Origin: an uncultured Clostridia bacterium
GTDB lineage: Bacteria; Bacillota; Clostridia; Christensenellales; UBA1242
Reading direction: 5' to 3'
DNA length: 17,804 nucleotides
Assembly: GCA_947303145.1 (NCBI GenBank)
Contig: CAMYXB010000011.1
Location: forward strand, 1-17,804
In this document: positions 8,206 through 14,535 of the stretch, in pieces
Layout of the letters: every line of letters starts with the position of its first letter
Position numbering within the stretch: position 1 is the first letter of the stretch
Program-made: the position numbers and the translations under genes
Notes under the pieces: model-generated
What the model saw: the letters and a program-made list of their open reading frames with translations, nothing else
Databases searched by the model: none
What the model was told of the DNA's origin: nothing

Positions 8206-8223
8206 TATTTTTCTCTTTTTTTT
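8194..8223 (+). terminator. Rho-independent terminator overlapping the glycosyltransferase-like stop codon
   Basis: GAGAAAAA (8194-8201) pairs with TTTTTCTC (8208-8215), followed by eight T (8216-8223). The TAG stop at 8203-8205 lies in the loop. The stem is A/T-rich, so its strength is moderate. Confidence 0.7.
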
Positions 8224-8315
8224 ATATAAAAAACGTGTTTTTTTGATAAAAAAAGGCATTTTTTATAATTTTTTCATAAAAAAATATTTAATTGGGACAA
8301 AAAAATTGTGAAAAA
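8216..8315. other. Helically phased A/T tracts upstream of the GAPDH promoter (predicted curved DNA)
   Basis: Tracts of 5-8 A or T are centred near 8219, 8230, 8241, 8251, 8261, 8271, 8281, 8302 and 8313. Successive spacings are about 11, 10.5, 10, 10.5, 10, 9.5, 21 and 11 bp. The series ends 4 bp before the -35 box of the GAPDH gene, so it could act as an extended UP element or bent upstream sequence. Confidence 0.7.
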
Positions 8316-8318
8316 TAT

Positions 8319-8348
8319 TTGTCTAAATTCTGCTCATCGTGATATAAT
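8319..8348 (+). promoter_or_regulatory. GAPDH promoter with flanking short dyads
   Basis: TTGTCT (8319-8324), 18 bp, TATAAT (8343-8348), 30 bp before the ATG. Two short inverted repeats overlap it: GACAAA (8296-8301) with TTTGTC (8318-8323), and GTGAT (8339-8343) with ATCAC (8355-8359). The second brackets the -10 and start site and could be an operator. Neither matches a known operator exactly. Confidence 0.6.
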
Positions 8349-8377
8349 TGTGTCATCACATAACAAGGAGATAGAAT

Positions 8378-9382
8378 ATGAAAGCAAGAATAGGAATAAA
8401 TGGATTTGGAAGAATAGGCAAACTCGTTCTTAGAGCCAGCATGGACAGAGATGATGTAGAGGTGGTGGGTATCAATGACCCATTCATGACTGCAGAATAT
8501 GCCAAATATATGCTGGAGCATGACTCTATACATGGACGCTTTGACAAGGAAGTGGTGGCCACAGATAACAGTCTCGTAGTAGATGGACATGAGATAAAAT
8601 TTTATAGCGAAAAAAATCCAGAGGAAATACCTTGGAAAGAATGTGGAGCGGAATATATCGCAGAAGCCACTGGCAAGTTTACCAATCTCGAGGGAGCCGA
8701 AAAGCACATTGTGGCAGGGGCTAAGAAAGTGATAATCACTGCTCCAGCGAAAGATGGTATCCCCATGTTCGTCATGGGTTGCAATGAGGATAAATATGAC
8801 AAGAGCATGGATATAGTATCAAATGCCTCTTGCACGACCAACTGCCTCGCACCTCTATCCAAGATAATCGATGATAAATTCGGCATCGAAGAAGGGCTGA
8901 TGACCACAGTCCACTCCACCACTGCCACTCAACTGACAGTGGACGGGCCAAGCAAAAAGGACTGGAGAGGCGGAAGAGCGAGCAGTTGCAACATCATTCC
9001 CTCCACCACTGGAGCCGCTAAGGCTGTGGGCGAAGTTTTGCCAGAACTCAAAGGCAGGCTGACGGGCATGAGTTTTAGAGTGCCGACACTAGACGTATCT
9101 GTCGTGGACCTCACTGTCAAACTGAAAAAAGACGCCACCTATGAAGAAATCAAAGAAGAAGTGAAACATAGGAGCGAGACTGACCTCAAGGGAATTGTGG
9201 GATACACAGAGGACAGCGTGGTTTCGAGCGACTTCATACATGATAGTAGAACTTGCATCTTTGATGCAAATAGTGGCATAATGCTCAGCCCTAGATTCGT
9301 GAAACTGGTGGCATGGTATGACAACGAGTGGGGATATAGTTGCAAGACTCTCGACCTTATCAGTCACATGTCAAAAGCATAA
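8378..9382 (+). CDS. gap: Glyceraldehyde-3-phosphate dehydrogenase, type I
   Basis: This 334-residue glycolytic enzyme oxidises and phosphorylates glyceraldehyde 3-phosphate to 1,3-bisphosphoglycerate. The NAD-binding motif NGFGRIG is at 8-14 and IND34P follows, Asp34 favouring NAD over NADP. The catalytic block is S151-C152-TTNC, with the base H179 in HSTTATQ. Phosphate-binding residues lie in WRGGRASSCNIIPS, and the conserved WYDNEWGYS is near the C-terminus. Length and all key residues are normal. The start ATG follows AAGGAG by 7 nt. The gene stands alone between its own promoter and a strong terminator; no pgk, tpi or cggR is adjacent in this window. Confidence 0.97.
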   Translation: MKARIGINGFGRIGKLVLRASMDRDDVEVVGINDPFMTAEYAKYMLEHDSIHGRFDKEVVATDNSLVVDGHEIKFYSEKNPEEIPWKECGAEYIAEATGKFTNLEGAEKHIVAGAKKVIITAPAKDGIPMFVMGCNEDKYDKSMDIVSNASCTTNCLAPLSKIIDDKFGIEEGLMTTVHSTTATQLTVDGPSKKDWRGGRASSCNIIPSTTGAAKAVGEVLPELKGRLTGMSFRVPTLDVSVVDLTVKLKKDATYEEIKEEVKHRSETDLKGIVGYTEDSVVSSDFIHDSRTCIFDANSGIMLSPRFVKLVAWYDNEWGYSCKTLDLISHMSKA

Positions 9383-9389
9383 TTTTATC

Positions 9390-9467
9390 AAAAAATACTG
9401 AAAAATTACATTTTTTACAAAAAATATTGCAAAAAATCATATTTTTAATAAAAATTTAATAATTTTT
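9390..9467. other. A/T-tract spacer downstream of GAPDH, approximately helically phased
   Basis: Runs of A or T (5-6 bp) are centred near 9392, 9403, 9413, 9421, 9433, 9444, 9452 and 9465, most about 10.5 bp apart. The segment lies between the GAPDH stop codon and its terminator hairpin and holds no ORF. Confidence 0.6.
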
Positions 9468-9474
9468 AATTCAT

Positions 9475-9506
9475 GGCATCACTAAAAAACAGTGGTGCCT
9501 TTTTTT
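9475..9506 (+). terminator. Rho-independent terminator of the GAPDH gene
   Basis: GGCATCACT (9475-9483) pairs with AGTGGTGCC (9491-9499), a 9-bp stem with one G-T pair and a 7-nt loop, then seven T (9500-9506). Its T-run overlaps the stop codon (9505-9507) of the convergent SPOR-like gene, so the two genes share this end. Confidence 0.9.
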
Positions 9507-10302
9507 ATATTTTATCAAGAAGCGAGATGTTTTCCTTAATAATTTTGAGCATATTTCTCTTCATCAGTGATGATGTCTCAAAGTTGCTATATGTGCTATA
9601 TAGCACTTCTTCCACTAATTTTGTCACCACATCATACGACGAAAGGAGAGCGCTCTTGTATTTAGAGGAAATGGAGGAAGAAGATATAATGTTCACAAAA
9701 TTCCTAAAATCAGTGAGCACTTGTGCCACCTGTCCAGAAAATGAAGATCTAGAGAGATTGCCCTTATCGAATTGAATATCTATATTATATAGTGAGGAGT
9801 ATATCTGTCTAAATTTATATAATCCCTCTTCTATAAGTTCCTTCCCCTCCCCTCTATAATCTCTGCGAAAGTGCGGAACAGATATATTGACAATGCGAGC
9901 CTCATATCCGAGGCGAATGAGATTGGCTTGAACTTCTTGCGCTTCGATGAGTGTGGGATAGGTGGAAGTCAGGACAAAATATTCTCCATGATGATACACC
10001 TCTCCCATAGCACCTGTAGGAATGATGCTTCGTGCATACAAAGTGGCGTCCTCTTCACTTTCAAAGTCTTTAGCAGACACACCATATATAATACACTCAG
10101 TCACGTCAATTCTATCTACGAAGAATAACCCCTTTTTGTGAGTAATGATGCTAGAAAAAATATCGGAAATATTGAAAATTAACATAAATGATGCCATTAA
10201 TATAAAAAAAGTGAACAAAATTGATAGAATTTTGCTATTTTTCTTATGCTTTTTATAATCTTTCTCTACAATCTTTGCAAACTGTGGCACTAAAATTTGC
10301 AA
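9505..10302 (-). CDS. Membrane-anchored protein with a SPOR-like domain
   Basis: The 265-residue protein has a short basic cytoplasmic N-terminus (KIVEKDYKKHKKNSK), one membrane helix at about 26-48, and an outer-face remainder. Residues about 62-145 resemble a SPOR (peptidoglycan-binding) fold. A strand is followed by SEEDATLYARSII, then EYFVLTSTYPTLIEAQEV, then ANLIRLGYEARIVNI, a helix-strand ending typical of SPOR domains. The C-terminal 100 residues are predicted helical with Ser-rich stretches. I infer a role at the cell wall or septum. Family assignment is tentative. The start is uncertain: TTG at 10302 lies 4 nt after AAGG (10310-10307), and GTG at 10290 is the alternative. It is divergent from groES, 76 bp apart. 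Confidence 0.7.
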   Translation of the reverse strand: MQILVPQFAKIVEKDYKKHKKNSKILSILFTFFILMASFMLIFNISDIFSSIITHKKGLFFVDRIDVTECIIYGVSAKDFESEEDATLYARSIIPTGAMGEVYHHGEYFVLTSTYPTLIEAQEVQANLIRLGYEARIVNISVPHFRRDYRGEGKELIEEGLYKFRQIYSSLYNIDIQFDKGNLSRSSFSGQVAQVLTDFRNFVNIISSSSISSKYKSALLSSYDVVTKLVEEVLYSTYSNFETSSLMKRNMLKIIKENISLLDKI

Positions 10303-10331
10303 TCCGCCTTTTTATGAAGTTAAATAATAAT

Positions 10332-10352
10332 GTATACGCCATATCGGCTATC
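10332..10352. promoter_or_regulatory. Near-palindrome between the SPOR-like gene and groES (candidate operator)
   Basis: GCC (10338-10340) and GGC (10346-10348) flank ATATC, and the arms extend to GTATAC on one side and TATC on the other with a 1-base offset. It sits in the 76-bp divergent spacer where heat-shock control would be expected. It is not a CIRCE element, and no confident promoter for groES is visible. Confidence 0.3.
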
Positions 10353-10378
10353 AATATGAATATAAAAGGAGGAGGAAT

Positions 10379-10660
10379 ATGCTAAAAGTTATGTTCGACA
10401 GAGTTCTTGCTAAGGAGGAGGATATGTCGCTCACTCTAGACAGCGGAATAAGTATCAGCGAAAAGTCGCTCGGCAACATTCGTCATGCCAAAGTGGTGGC
10501 TGTGGGTGATGGAGTGACGGAATATGGAGTCTTCACTCCCATGCAGATAAATGTCGGCGACAGGATTTTCTATGAGGACCATGTCGCAATCAAGGATAAG
10601 ATAAATGGCGAAGAATATGTGATACTTAGGCAAATTGATGTAATTTGCATAGAAAAATAA
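10379..10660 (+). CDS. groES: Co-chaperonin GroES
   Basis: This 93-residue cytoplasmic lid of the GroEL chamber starts MLKVMFDRVLAKEED, matching the family's L-x-DRVL-x-K opening. The mobile-loop segment LDSGISISEKS stands where most GroES have ASGIVLPD, so the GroEL-binding tripeptide is retained as GIS rather than GIV. HAKVVAVGDG and VGDRIFYEDH match the conserved beta-barrel blocks. The AGGAGGAGG ribosome site just before the ATG is very strong. It is the first gene of a two-gene operon with groEL (20-bp gap). Sequence is more divergent than usual for Firmicutes, in step with its partner. Confidence 0.93.
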   Translation: MLKVMFDRVLAKEEDMSLTLDSGISISEKSLGNIRHAKVVAVGDGVTEYGVFTPMQINVGDRIFYEDHVAIKDKINGEEYVILRQIDVICIEK

Positions 10661-10680
10661 TAAAAAAAGGATAAAATAAT

Positions 10681-12267
10681 ATGAAAAACTATATAATAAA
10701 TGAAAAATACAAAGAAAAACTGTTATCTGGAAGTAAGAAAATTTGCGAGATAGTGGGTTCCACGCTGGGTCCTAAGGGGAGGAATGTGGCATTGGATAGA
10801 AAGTTCTCTGCCCCACTCATAACCAATGACGGAGTGACTATCGCTAGAGAATATGAATGTGATGACGTCTATGAAAACATGGCGTGTAAACTGATAAAAG
10901 AGGCCTCCATCAAGACCTGCGATATGGCTGGTGATGGCACCACCACAGCCATAGTCCTGTCTGGCAAACTACTAGAAGAGGGGATAAGGGCGCTTTCATC
11001 AGGGGCTAGTCCCATTCTTATAAATAAAGGAATAAATTATGCCAAGGATAAGGCAGTGAGCGAGATAAGGAAAACAGCCAAAAAAATAACCACGAATGAG
11101 GAGATAAAGCAAGTGGCTACCATTTCCAGCCAAAGTGAAGAGATAGGCAGACTCATAGGCAAGGCATACGACATGACAGGTTCCACCAATATCTCCCTGC
11201 AAGACGCAAAGACAGACAAGACAGAACTTGTGTATCTTGAGGGGCTGACATTAGATACTGGTCTTGTATCTCCCTATCTTACGACTAACATGGAAAAGGG
11301 TGTATGCGAATATGACGAATGTTTGCTTTTGCTTACGGACAAGAAATTAAATTCCTTTGGCGAACTGGTGCCTATTCTAGAAAAAGTGATGACGTCAGGG
11401 CTTCCGCTAGTCATCATGTGTGATGATATAGATGACGAGACTCTCTCTAGCATAGTCATCAACAAGATGCGAGGCACTTTCAACTGCTGTGTCATCAGGG
11501 CTCCGCTTTATGGTGAAAAGAGGCTGGCTCTCATGGAGGACATCGCTTCGCTAGTTTCTACCGAAGTGGTGACATCAAGCAAGGGCATGAGTTTGTCTCA
11601 AATAAATATAGAAAATCTAGCCCTGCTGAAGCATATAAAAATAACCAAGGACAAGACCACGATTATCGCTAAAAACATAGACAATGCAAGACTTGATGCT
11701 AGGAAGAATTTAATAAAAGAACAGATAGCCACTTGCGACATTGACTATGATAAGGAAATGCTGAAAAACAGGCTAGCCAATCTCTCTGGCGGCGTGGCGA
11801 CAATCATGGTTGGCGCCAACACAGATATAGAGCAAAAGGAAAAGAAAATGAGGATAGAAGATGCTATATCCGCCACTTCATCTGCTATGGAAGAAGGCAT
11901 CGTCTCGGGCGGAGGTGTGACACTATATAATATTTCTAGCAAAATAAAATGTGAAAATGGCATGACAAAAGATGAGATGCTGGGAGTGAAAATACTAAAA
12001 GAGTGCTTGCGTGAGCCACTAAAAAGAATACTAGAAAATGCCTCATTAGATAGTGATGAAATAATGAAGAGAATAGAAAAAAGCAGGACAAAAAACTATG
12101 GATATGACGCACTAAATGACAAATATTGCGATATGATAAAAAGTGGCATAATAGACCCTGCCAAAGTGACAATATCCGCCCTCTCAAACTCCGTCAGTGT
12201 GGTGACCACTATGCTCACCACTAATACCTTAATCTGTGATGATGAAAGCAATAAAAACACACAATAA
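10681..12267 (+). CDS. groEL: Chaperonin GroEL, divergent, lacking the GGM tail
   Basis: The 528-residue Hsp60 subunit assembles into the double-ring folding chamber with GroES. ATP-site motifs are intact: TLGPKGRN (28-35), TNDGVTI (48-54) and GDGTTTA with D85. The D of RIEDA (E. coli D398 position) supports ATP hydrolysis. SGGGV replaces the usual PGGGT, and ATISSQSEEIG has one fewer residue than the common ATISANND form. Apical substrate-binding positions are altered: GLVSPYL replaces GYLSPYF. The C-terminus ends SNKNTQ with no Gly-Gly-Met repeat, unlike most bacterial GroEL. It is therefore probably functional but fast-evolving. The ribosome site AAGGA precedes the ATG by about 9 nt. The operon ends at a strong terminator. 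Confidence 0.95.
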   Translation: MKNYIINEKYKEKLLSGSKKICEIVGSTLGPKGRNVALDRKFSAPLITNDGVTIAREYECDDVYENMACKLIKEASIKTCDMAGDGTTTAIVLSGKLLEEGIRALSSGASPILINKGINYAKDKAVSEIRKTAKKITTNEEIKQVATISSQSEEIGRLIGKAYDMTGSTNISLQDAKTDKTELVYLEGLTLDTGLVSPYLTTNMEKGVCEYDECLLLLTDKKLNSFGELVPILEKVMTSGLPLVIMCDDIDDETLSSIVINKMRGTFNCCVIRAPLYGEKRLALMEDIASLVSTEVVTSSKGMSLSQINIENLALLKHIKITKDKTTIIAKNIDNARLDARKNLIKEQIATCDIDYDKEMLKNRLANLSGGVATIMVGANTDIEQKEKKMRIEDAISATSSAMEEGIVSGGGVTLYNISSKIKCENGMTKDEMLGVKILKECLREPLKRILENASLDSDEIMKRIEKSRTKNYGYDALNDKYCDMIKSGIIDPAKVTISALSNSVSVVTTMLTTNTLICDDESNKNTQ

Positions 12268-12283
12268 ACGATAAAAAAAAAAT

Positions 12284-12307
12284 CCACCAGTGAACCTGGT
12301 GGTTTTT
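12284..12307. terminator. Bidirectional terminator between groEL and the IS element
   Basis: CCACCAG (12284-12290) pairs with CTGGTGG (12296-12302) across a 5-nt loop. Five T follow on the plus strand (12303-12307), serving groEL. Ten A precede it (12273-12282), giving a ten-T run on the minus strand that serves tnpA. Confidence 0.88.
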
Positions 12308-12310
12308 CAT

Positions 12311-12390
12311 ATAACGGGTAAAACCCTACTTCATAGGCAGCACGAAATCGTGCGTAGTCTAACTATGCCTATTGCAAATCTTTCCGTTAT
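12311..12390. repeat. Nested inverted repeats at the IS right end
   Basis: Three nested stems share one centre region: ATAACGG (12311-12317) with CCGTTAT (12384-12390), ATAGGCA (12333-12339) with TGCCTAT (12366-12372), and GCACGA (12340-12345) with TCGTGC (12348-12353). The outer right arm contains the tnpA stop codon (12387-12389). These are likely transposase-recognised hairpins, and the transcript could fold as a branched RNA. Confidence 0.7.
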
Positions 12391-12848
12391 TTTTTGAATG
12401 GGTCGTTTATTTCATATATTGTCATCTGTTCCATTTCTTTATCTTCTTTCAGTTGATTCGCAATATATTCCTTAATCTTTTTGGTGTTCTTTCCTACTGT
12501 ATCTACATAATATCCTCTACACCAAAATTCTCTATTCCTATACTTAAATTTCATATTTGCATATTTTTGATAAACTAAGATACTACTTTTTCCTTTGAGA
12601 TACCCCATAAATCCGCTTACGCTGATTTTTGGTGGTATCTCTAAGAGCATATGCACATGGTCTGGGCATACCTCTGCTTCAATAATATTAACTTCTTTCC
12701 ATTCGCACAAACTCCTTAGAATTGCACCTATCTCTAATCTTTTTTGATTAAAGAAAACCTTTCTTCTATACTTAGGGGCAAAAACTACATGATATTTGCA
12801 ATTCCAAGTCGTGTGTGCTAAACTACTATTTGGGTTTACTTTTGACAT
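12387..12848 (-). CDS. tnpA: IS200/IS605-family transposase TnpA (HUH, single catalytic tyrosine)
   Basis: The 153-residue Y1 HUH transposase cuts and rejoins single-stranded DNA at the element ends. The HVHML motif gives the metal-binding His-x-His, preceded by EVCPDH; the C-terminal helix carries the catalytic tyrosine in GYYVDTVGKNTKKI. The N-terminus (NCKYHVVFAPKYRRK) is typical of the family, and full length is about 150 residues, so it looks active. The ATG at 12848 follows AAAAGGAG (12866-12859) with a 10-nt spacer. The frame extends 19 codons further upstream, but those codons lie inside the leader hairpin. Expression should be low because the ribosome site is buried in a 17-bp stem. 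Confidence 0.93.
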   Translation of the reverse strand: MSKVNPNSSLAHTTWNCKYHVVFAPKYRRKVFFNQKRLEIGAILRSLCEWKEVNIIEAEVCPDHVHMLLEIPPKISVSGFMGYLKGKSSILVYQKYANMKFKYRNREFWCRGYYVDTVGKNTKKIKEYIANQLKEDKEMEQMTIYEINDPFKK

Positions 12849-12852
12849 ATTT

Positions 12853-12919
12853 AATTTTCTCCTTTTGTGAATATATTTTGTTAGACTACAAAACAATATT
12901 AACACAAAAGGAGAAAATT
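12853..12919 (-). promoter_or_regulatory. Leader hairpin sequestering the tnpA ribosome-binding site
   Basis: A perfect 17-bp inverted repeat (12853-12869 with 12903-12919) encloses a 33-nt segment that itself pairs (AATAT with ATATT, TTTTGT with ACAAAA). The tnpA ribosome site AAAAGGAG (12866-12859) is fully inside the stem. This is the known IS200 arrangement for translational repression. Confidence 0.85.
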
Positions 12920-12943
12920 GGGCTCATCGGTAAACCTAAAATG

Positions 12944-12966
12944 AACCCCCAGACTATCTGGGGGTT
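12944..12966. terminator. G/C-rich hairpin at the IS left end (candidate read-in terminator)
   Basis: AACCCCCAGA (12944-12953) pairs with TCTGGGGGTT (12957-12966) across a 3-nt loop. On the plus strand TTTTATATT follows; on the minus strand the tail is only TTCATTTT. In IS200 a hairpin here shields tnpA from outside transcription. Confidence 0.65.
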
Positions 12967-12978
12967 TTATATTACAAT

Positions 12979-13013
12979 AAAAAACACAAGCCTAAATAAA
13001 GGTTTGTGTTTTT
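12979..13013 (-). terminator. Terminator of the phosphoesterase/zinc-ribbon operon
   Basis: A 14-bp stem (12980-12993 with 13000-13013, one G-T pair, 6-nt loop) lies 21 bp after the stop codon of the zinc-ribbon gene on the minus strand. It contains and is followed by a T-rich tail (A run 12979-12984 on plus). It may also work on the plus strand. Confidence 0.8.
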
Positions 13014-13034
13014 ATAGATTGTTTTATATATTTT

Positions 13035-13244
13035 TTATTTTCTTGTAATGAAATCTTTTACAGCCTTTGCGACAGCGATATCAGGTGTGCTTTCTGCGAG
13101 GGCAATCAATTTCTCATATCCAGCATTGGATAGTTTTATTTGTTCTCTTTTAATGGCGAGGGGAGTGATGGCTTCTCCACATAGTGGACAATAATTGAAT
13201 TTTTCCTCAAGTATTGCATTACAAATCGGACATTGACTTCTCAT
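13035..13244 (-). CDS. 69-residue zinc-ribbon protein, last gene of the phosphoesterase operon
   Basis: C5-P-I-C8 and C19-P-L-C22 form one four-cysteine zinc ribbon (14-residue loop incl. hydrophobics). About 45 residues, probably helical, follow (LSNAGYEKLIALAES and VAKAVKDFITRK). No catalytic motif is visible; small ribbon proteins of this kind usually bind nucleic acid or a partner protein. The start is the ATG at 13244, 6 nt after GGAGG. The frame extends to 13292, but upstream codons have no ribosome site. The start lies inside the preceding gene (26-bp overlap), which points to translational coupling with the pseudo-phosphoesterase. Confidence 0.8.
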   Translation of the reverse strand: MRSQCPICNAILEEKFNYCPLCGEAITPLAIKREQIKLSNAGYEKLIALAESTPDIAVAKAVKDFITRK

Positions 13245-14523
13245 CTTTTTCCTCCTCATTGATAATGGGGTGAATGCCATTTCTACTGGCATATATATTG
13301 GCTCTCTTTACCAAATCTGTGGATTGATACATGGTATTCTTTGCTATTTTTTGCTCAATTCTCTCTAGCAGAACATCTTTTAGAACCTTATTCTTTACAG
13401 ATTCACTGTATACGATCATTTCAAGAGGATTTACCTGTGGTATATTGCCTTCGACCACTGTAAACTCTCTATTCGCTGGCATACGTAATGAGAACGTGTT
13501 GTAATTCCTAGGTCTTTCGCTGGGATTTTTCTTCTTAGGAGTCTCTACGAAGGTGCTCTCACTAGATACATAATAGTCCTTTGGTCCCTTTTTGCCTGCT
13601 ACATTGGTGTTGGTGACGAACACCACATCGGCTAGGTTTTCACCGCTATTCATTCTCACAGCATTTTTGGCGGCTTGACCTTTCATAGACTTCGATAGAG
13701 AGTTGTTGGTCAAGAGACCTATTGTGCCGAAAGTGCTTTCGCCATTTTCATGCTTCTTTTCGACATTTATGATGGTGTTAATGCCACGAATATAGTGCAG
13801 ACGAGGATTGTTTATGGAAGCCACTATTGTCTCTAAAACATCTATCTTAAAGTATTTGTTGATTTTCTCTTCTTGAGCACCATTGACTAGATAGATGTCG
13901 ACATCAGGGAATCTCAAAGCGAAAGCGAGGTCTCTTTTCAGCACTTTGACTCTCTCACCGAGAGCGAAGAAGAGTGCCTTCTTTATGCGGATAGACTCAC
14001 TCTCCTGCTTCTCACCACTTGAAGATTCGAACTCCAATAGTCCTTCAAGTGATGGCTCAGCACTCACAGGTATCTCTTGTTCAATGATTTTAGCATTGTT
14101 TAGGTTGCTTAGTTCCCATTCTTGACCGAGCAAATCTCCGCCATAAATAATGCAAACCTTGTTGCTCTGGGTATCGGCACGAGTTATGTTATGTCCAAAA
14201 TTTTTCTTGTTGGTCTTTTCTTCCTCTCCGAACATGGGGTTGCCCATATCTCTAATGTTAAGTCCATTTCTAAAAATGAGGTTGAGTGCCTTTTGGTCTT
14301 TGGAGACGACTATGGTCTCCTCACTTATGGGGCTGGTCTGACGCTGATGTATGGCATCAAAGTAGTCCTGTTGAGTGGGGCGTTTTAGACTATTAACTTC
14401 TTCAGATGTAGCCCAGTTGACATTCCCACGCACATTTCCTGTGAAATCTTCGCCACTTTCTTTAATGTATTTTTCGATGACTTCATGCCCTTTATTGGGA
14501 CTTTGGTTGTGTCTATTAGCCAT
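13219..14523 (-). CDS. Metallophosphoesterase-like protein with most metal ligands lost (probable pseudoenzyme)
   Basis: This is a 434-residue protein whose motif order follows the calcineurin-like phosphoesterase fold and its upstream neighbour. Most ligand positions are changed. GLN89-I-R91-DMGNP stands where D-x-H-x-GNP is expected. GGD130 is kept. GA216-Q217-E replaces GNHE. LLTN273-N274-S replaces the HHGS-like block. TN305-T306-N307-VAGKKG replaces GHTH-V-GKKG. YYVSSESTFVE (317-327) matches VVISESTLQEV of the neighbour, supporting common ancestry. An N-terminal 75-residue extension and a C-terminal helical region after 350 are not recognised. I infer a catalytically dead partner or scaffold. 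The ATG at 14523 follows GGGAGAG, with 12 bp after the active gene. It could alternatively use an altered metal site. Confidence 0.8.
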   Translation of the reverse strand: MANRHNQSPNKGHEVIEKYIKESGEDFTGNVRGNVNWATSEEVNSLKRPTQQDYFDAIHQRQTSPISEETIVVSKDQKALNLIFRNGLNIRDMGNPMFGEEEKTNKKNFGHNITRADTQSNKVCIIYGGDLLGQEWELSNLNNAKIIEQEIPVSAEPSLEGLLEFESSSGEKQESESIRIKKALFFALGERVKVLKRDLAFALRFPDVDIYLVNGAQEEKINKYFKIDVLETIVASINNPRLHYIRGINTIINVEKKHENGESTFGTIGLLTNNSLSKSMKGQAAKNAVRMNSGENLADVVFVTNTNVAGKKGPKDYYVSSESTFVETPKKKNPSERPRNYNTFSLRMPANREFTVVEGNIPQVNPLEMIVYSESVKNKVLKDVLLERIEQKIAKNTMYQSTDLVKRANIYASRNGIHPIINEEEKDEKSMSDL

Positions 14524-14535
14524 TTTTCTCTCCCT

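Larger units (their letters stand above)
12311..12966 (-). mobile_element. IS200-type insertion sequence (tnpA only)
   Basis: About 0.66 kb holding one HUH transposase gene and palindromic ends, with no tnpB. The upstream side (12853-12966) has a long hairpin covering the tnpA ribosome site and a separate G/C-rich hairpin, matching the known IS200 plan of a read-in terminator plus a translation-blocking hairpin. The downstream side (12311-12390) has nested stems. Such elements make no target duplication and lack terminal inverted repeats, so the exact ends are estimates based on the outermost hairpins. It sits between the groEL and zinc-ribbon terminators, so it disrupts no gene. Confidence 0.8.

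Noticed and set aside
8294..8323. Possible CggR operator before the GAPDH gene (GGGAC ... TTGTC elements)
   Set aside because: Half-site spacing does not match the CGGGAC-N6-TGTC pattern and no cggR gene is in the window; kept only as an unnamed dyad.
8288..8707. Minus-strand 139-codon frame across the GAPDH promoter
   Set aside because: Overlaps the GAPDH start in antisense and the phased A/T tracts; no start signal.
10303..10378. CIRCE operator or clear sigma-A promoter for groES
   Set aside because: Neither a TTAGCACTC/GAGTGCTAA palindrome nor a properly spaced -35/-10 pair can be found in the spacer.
12387..12905. Longer tnpA frame starting at 12905
   Set aside because: The extra 19 codons lie within the leader hairpin; the ATG at 12848 has the ribosome site and the standard family N-terminus.
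13245..13292. N-terminal extension of the zinc-ribbon gene to 13292
   Set aside because: No ribosome site there, whereas GGAGG sits 6 nt before the ATG at 13244.
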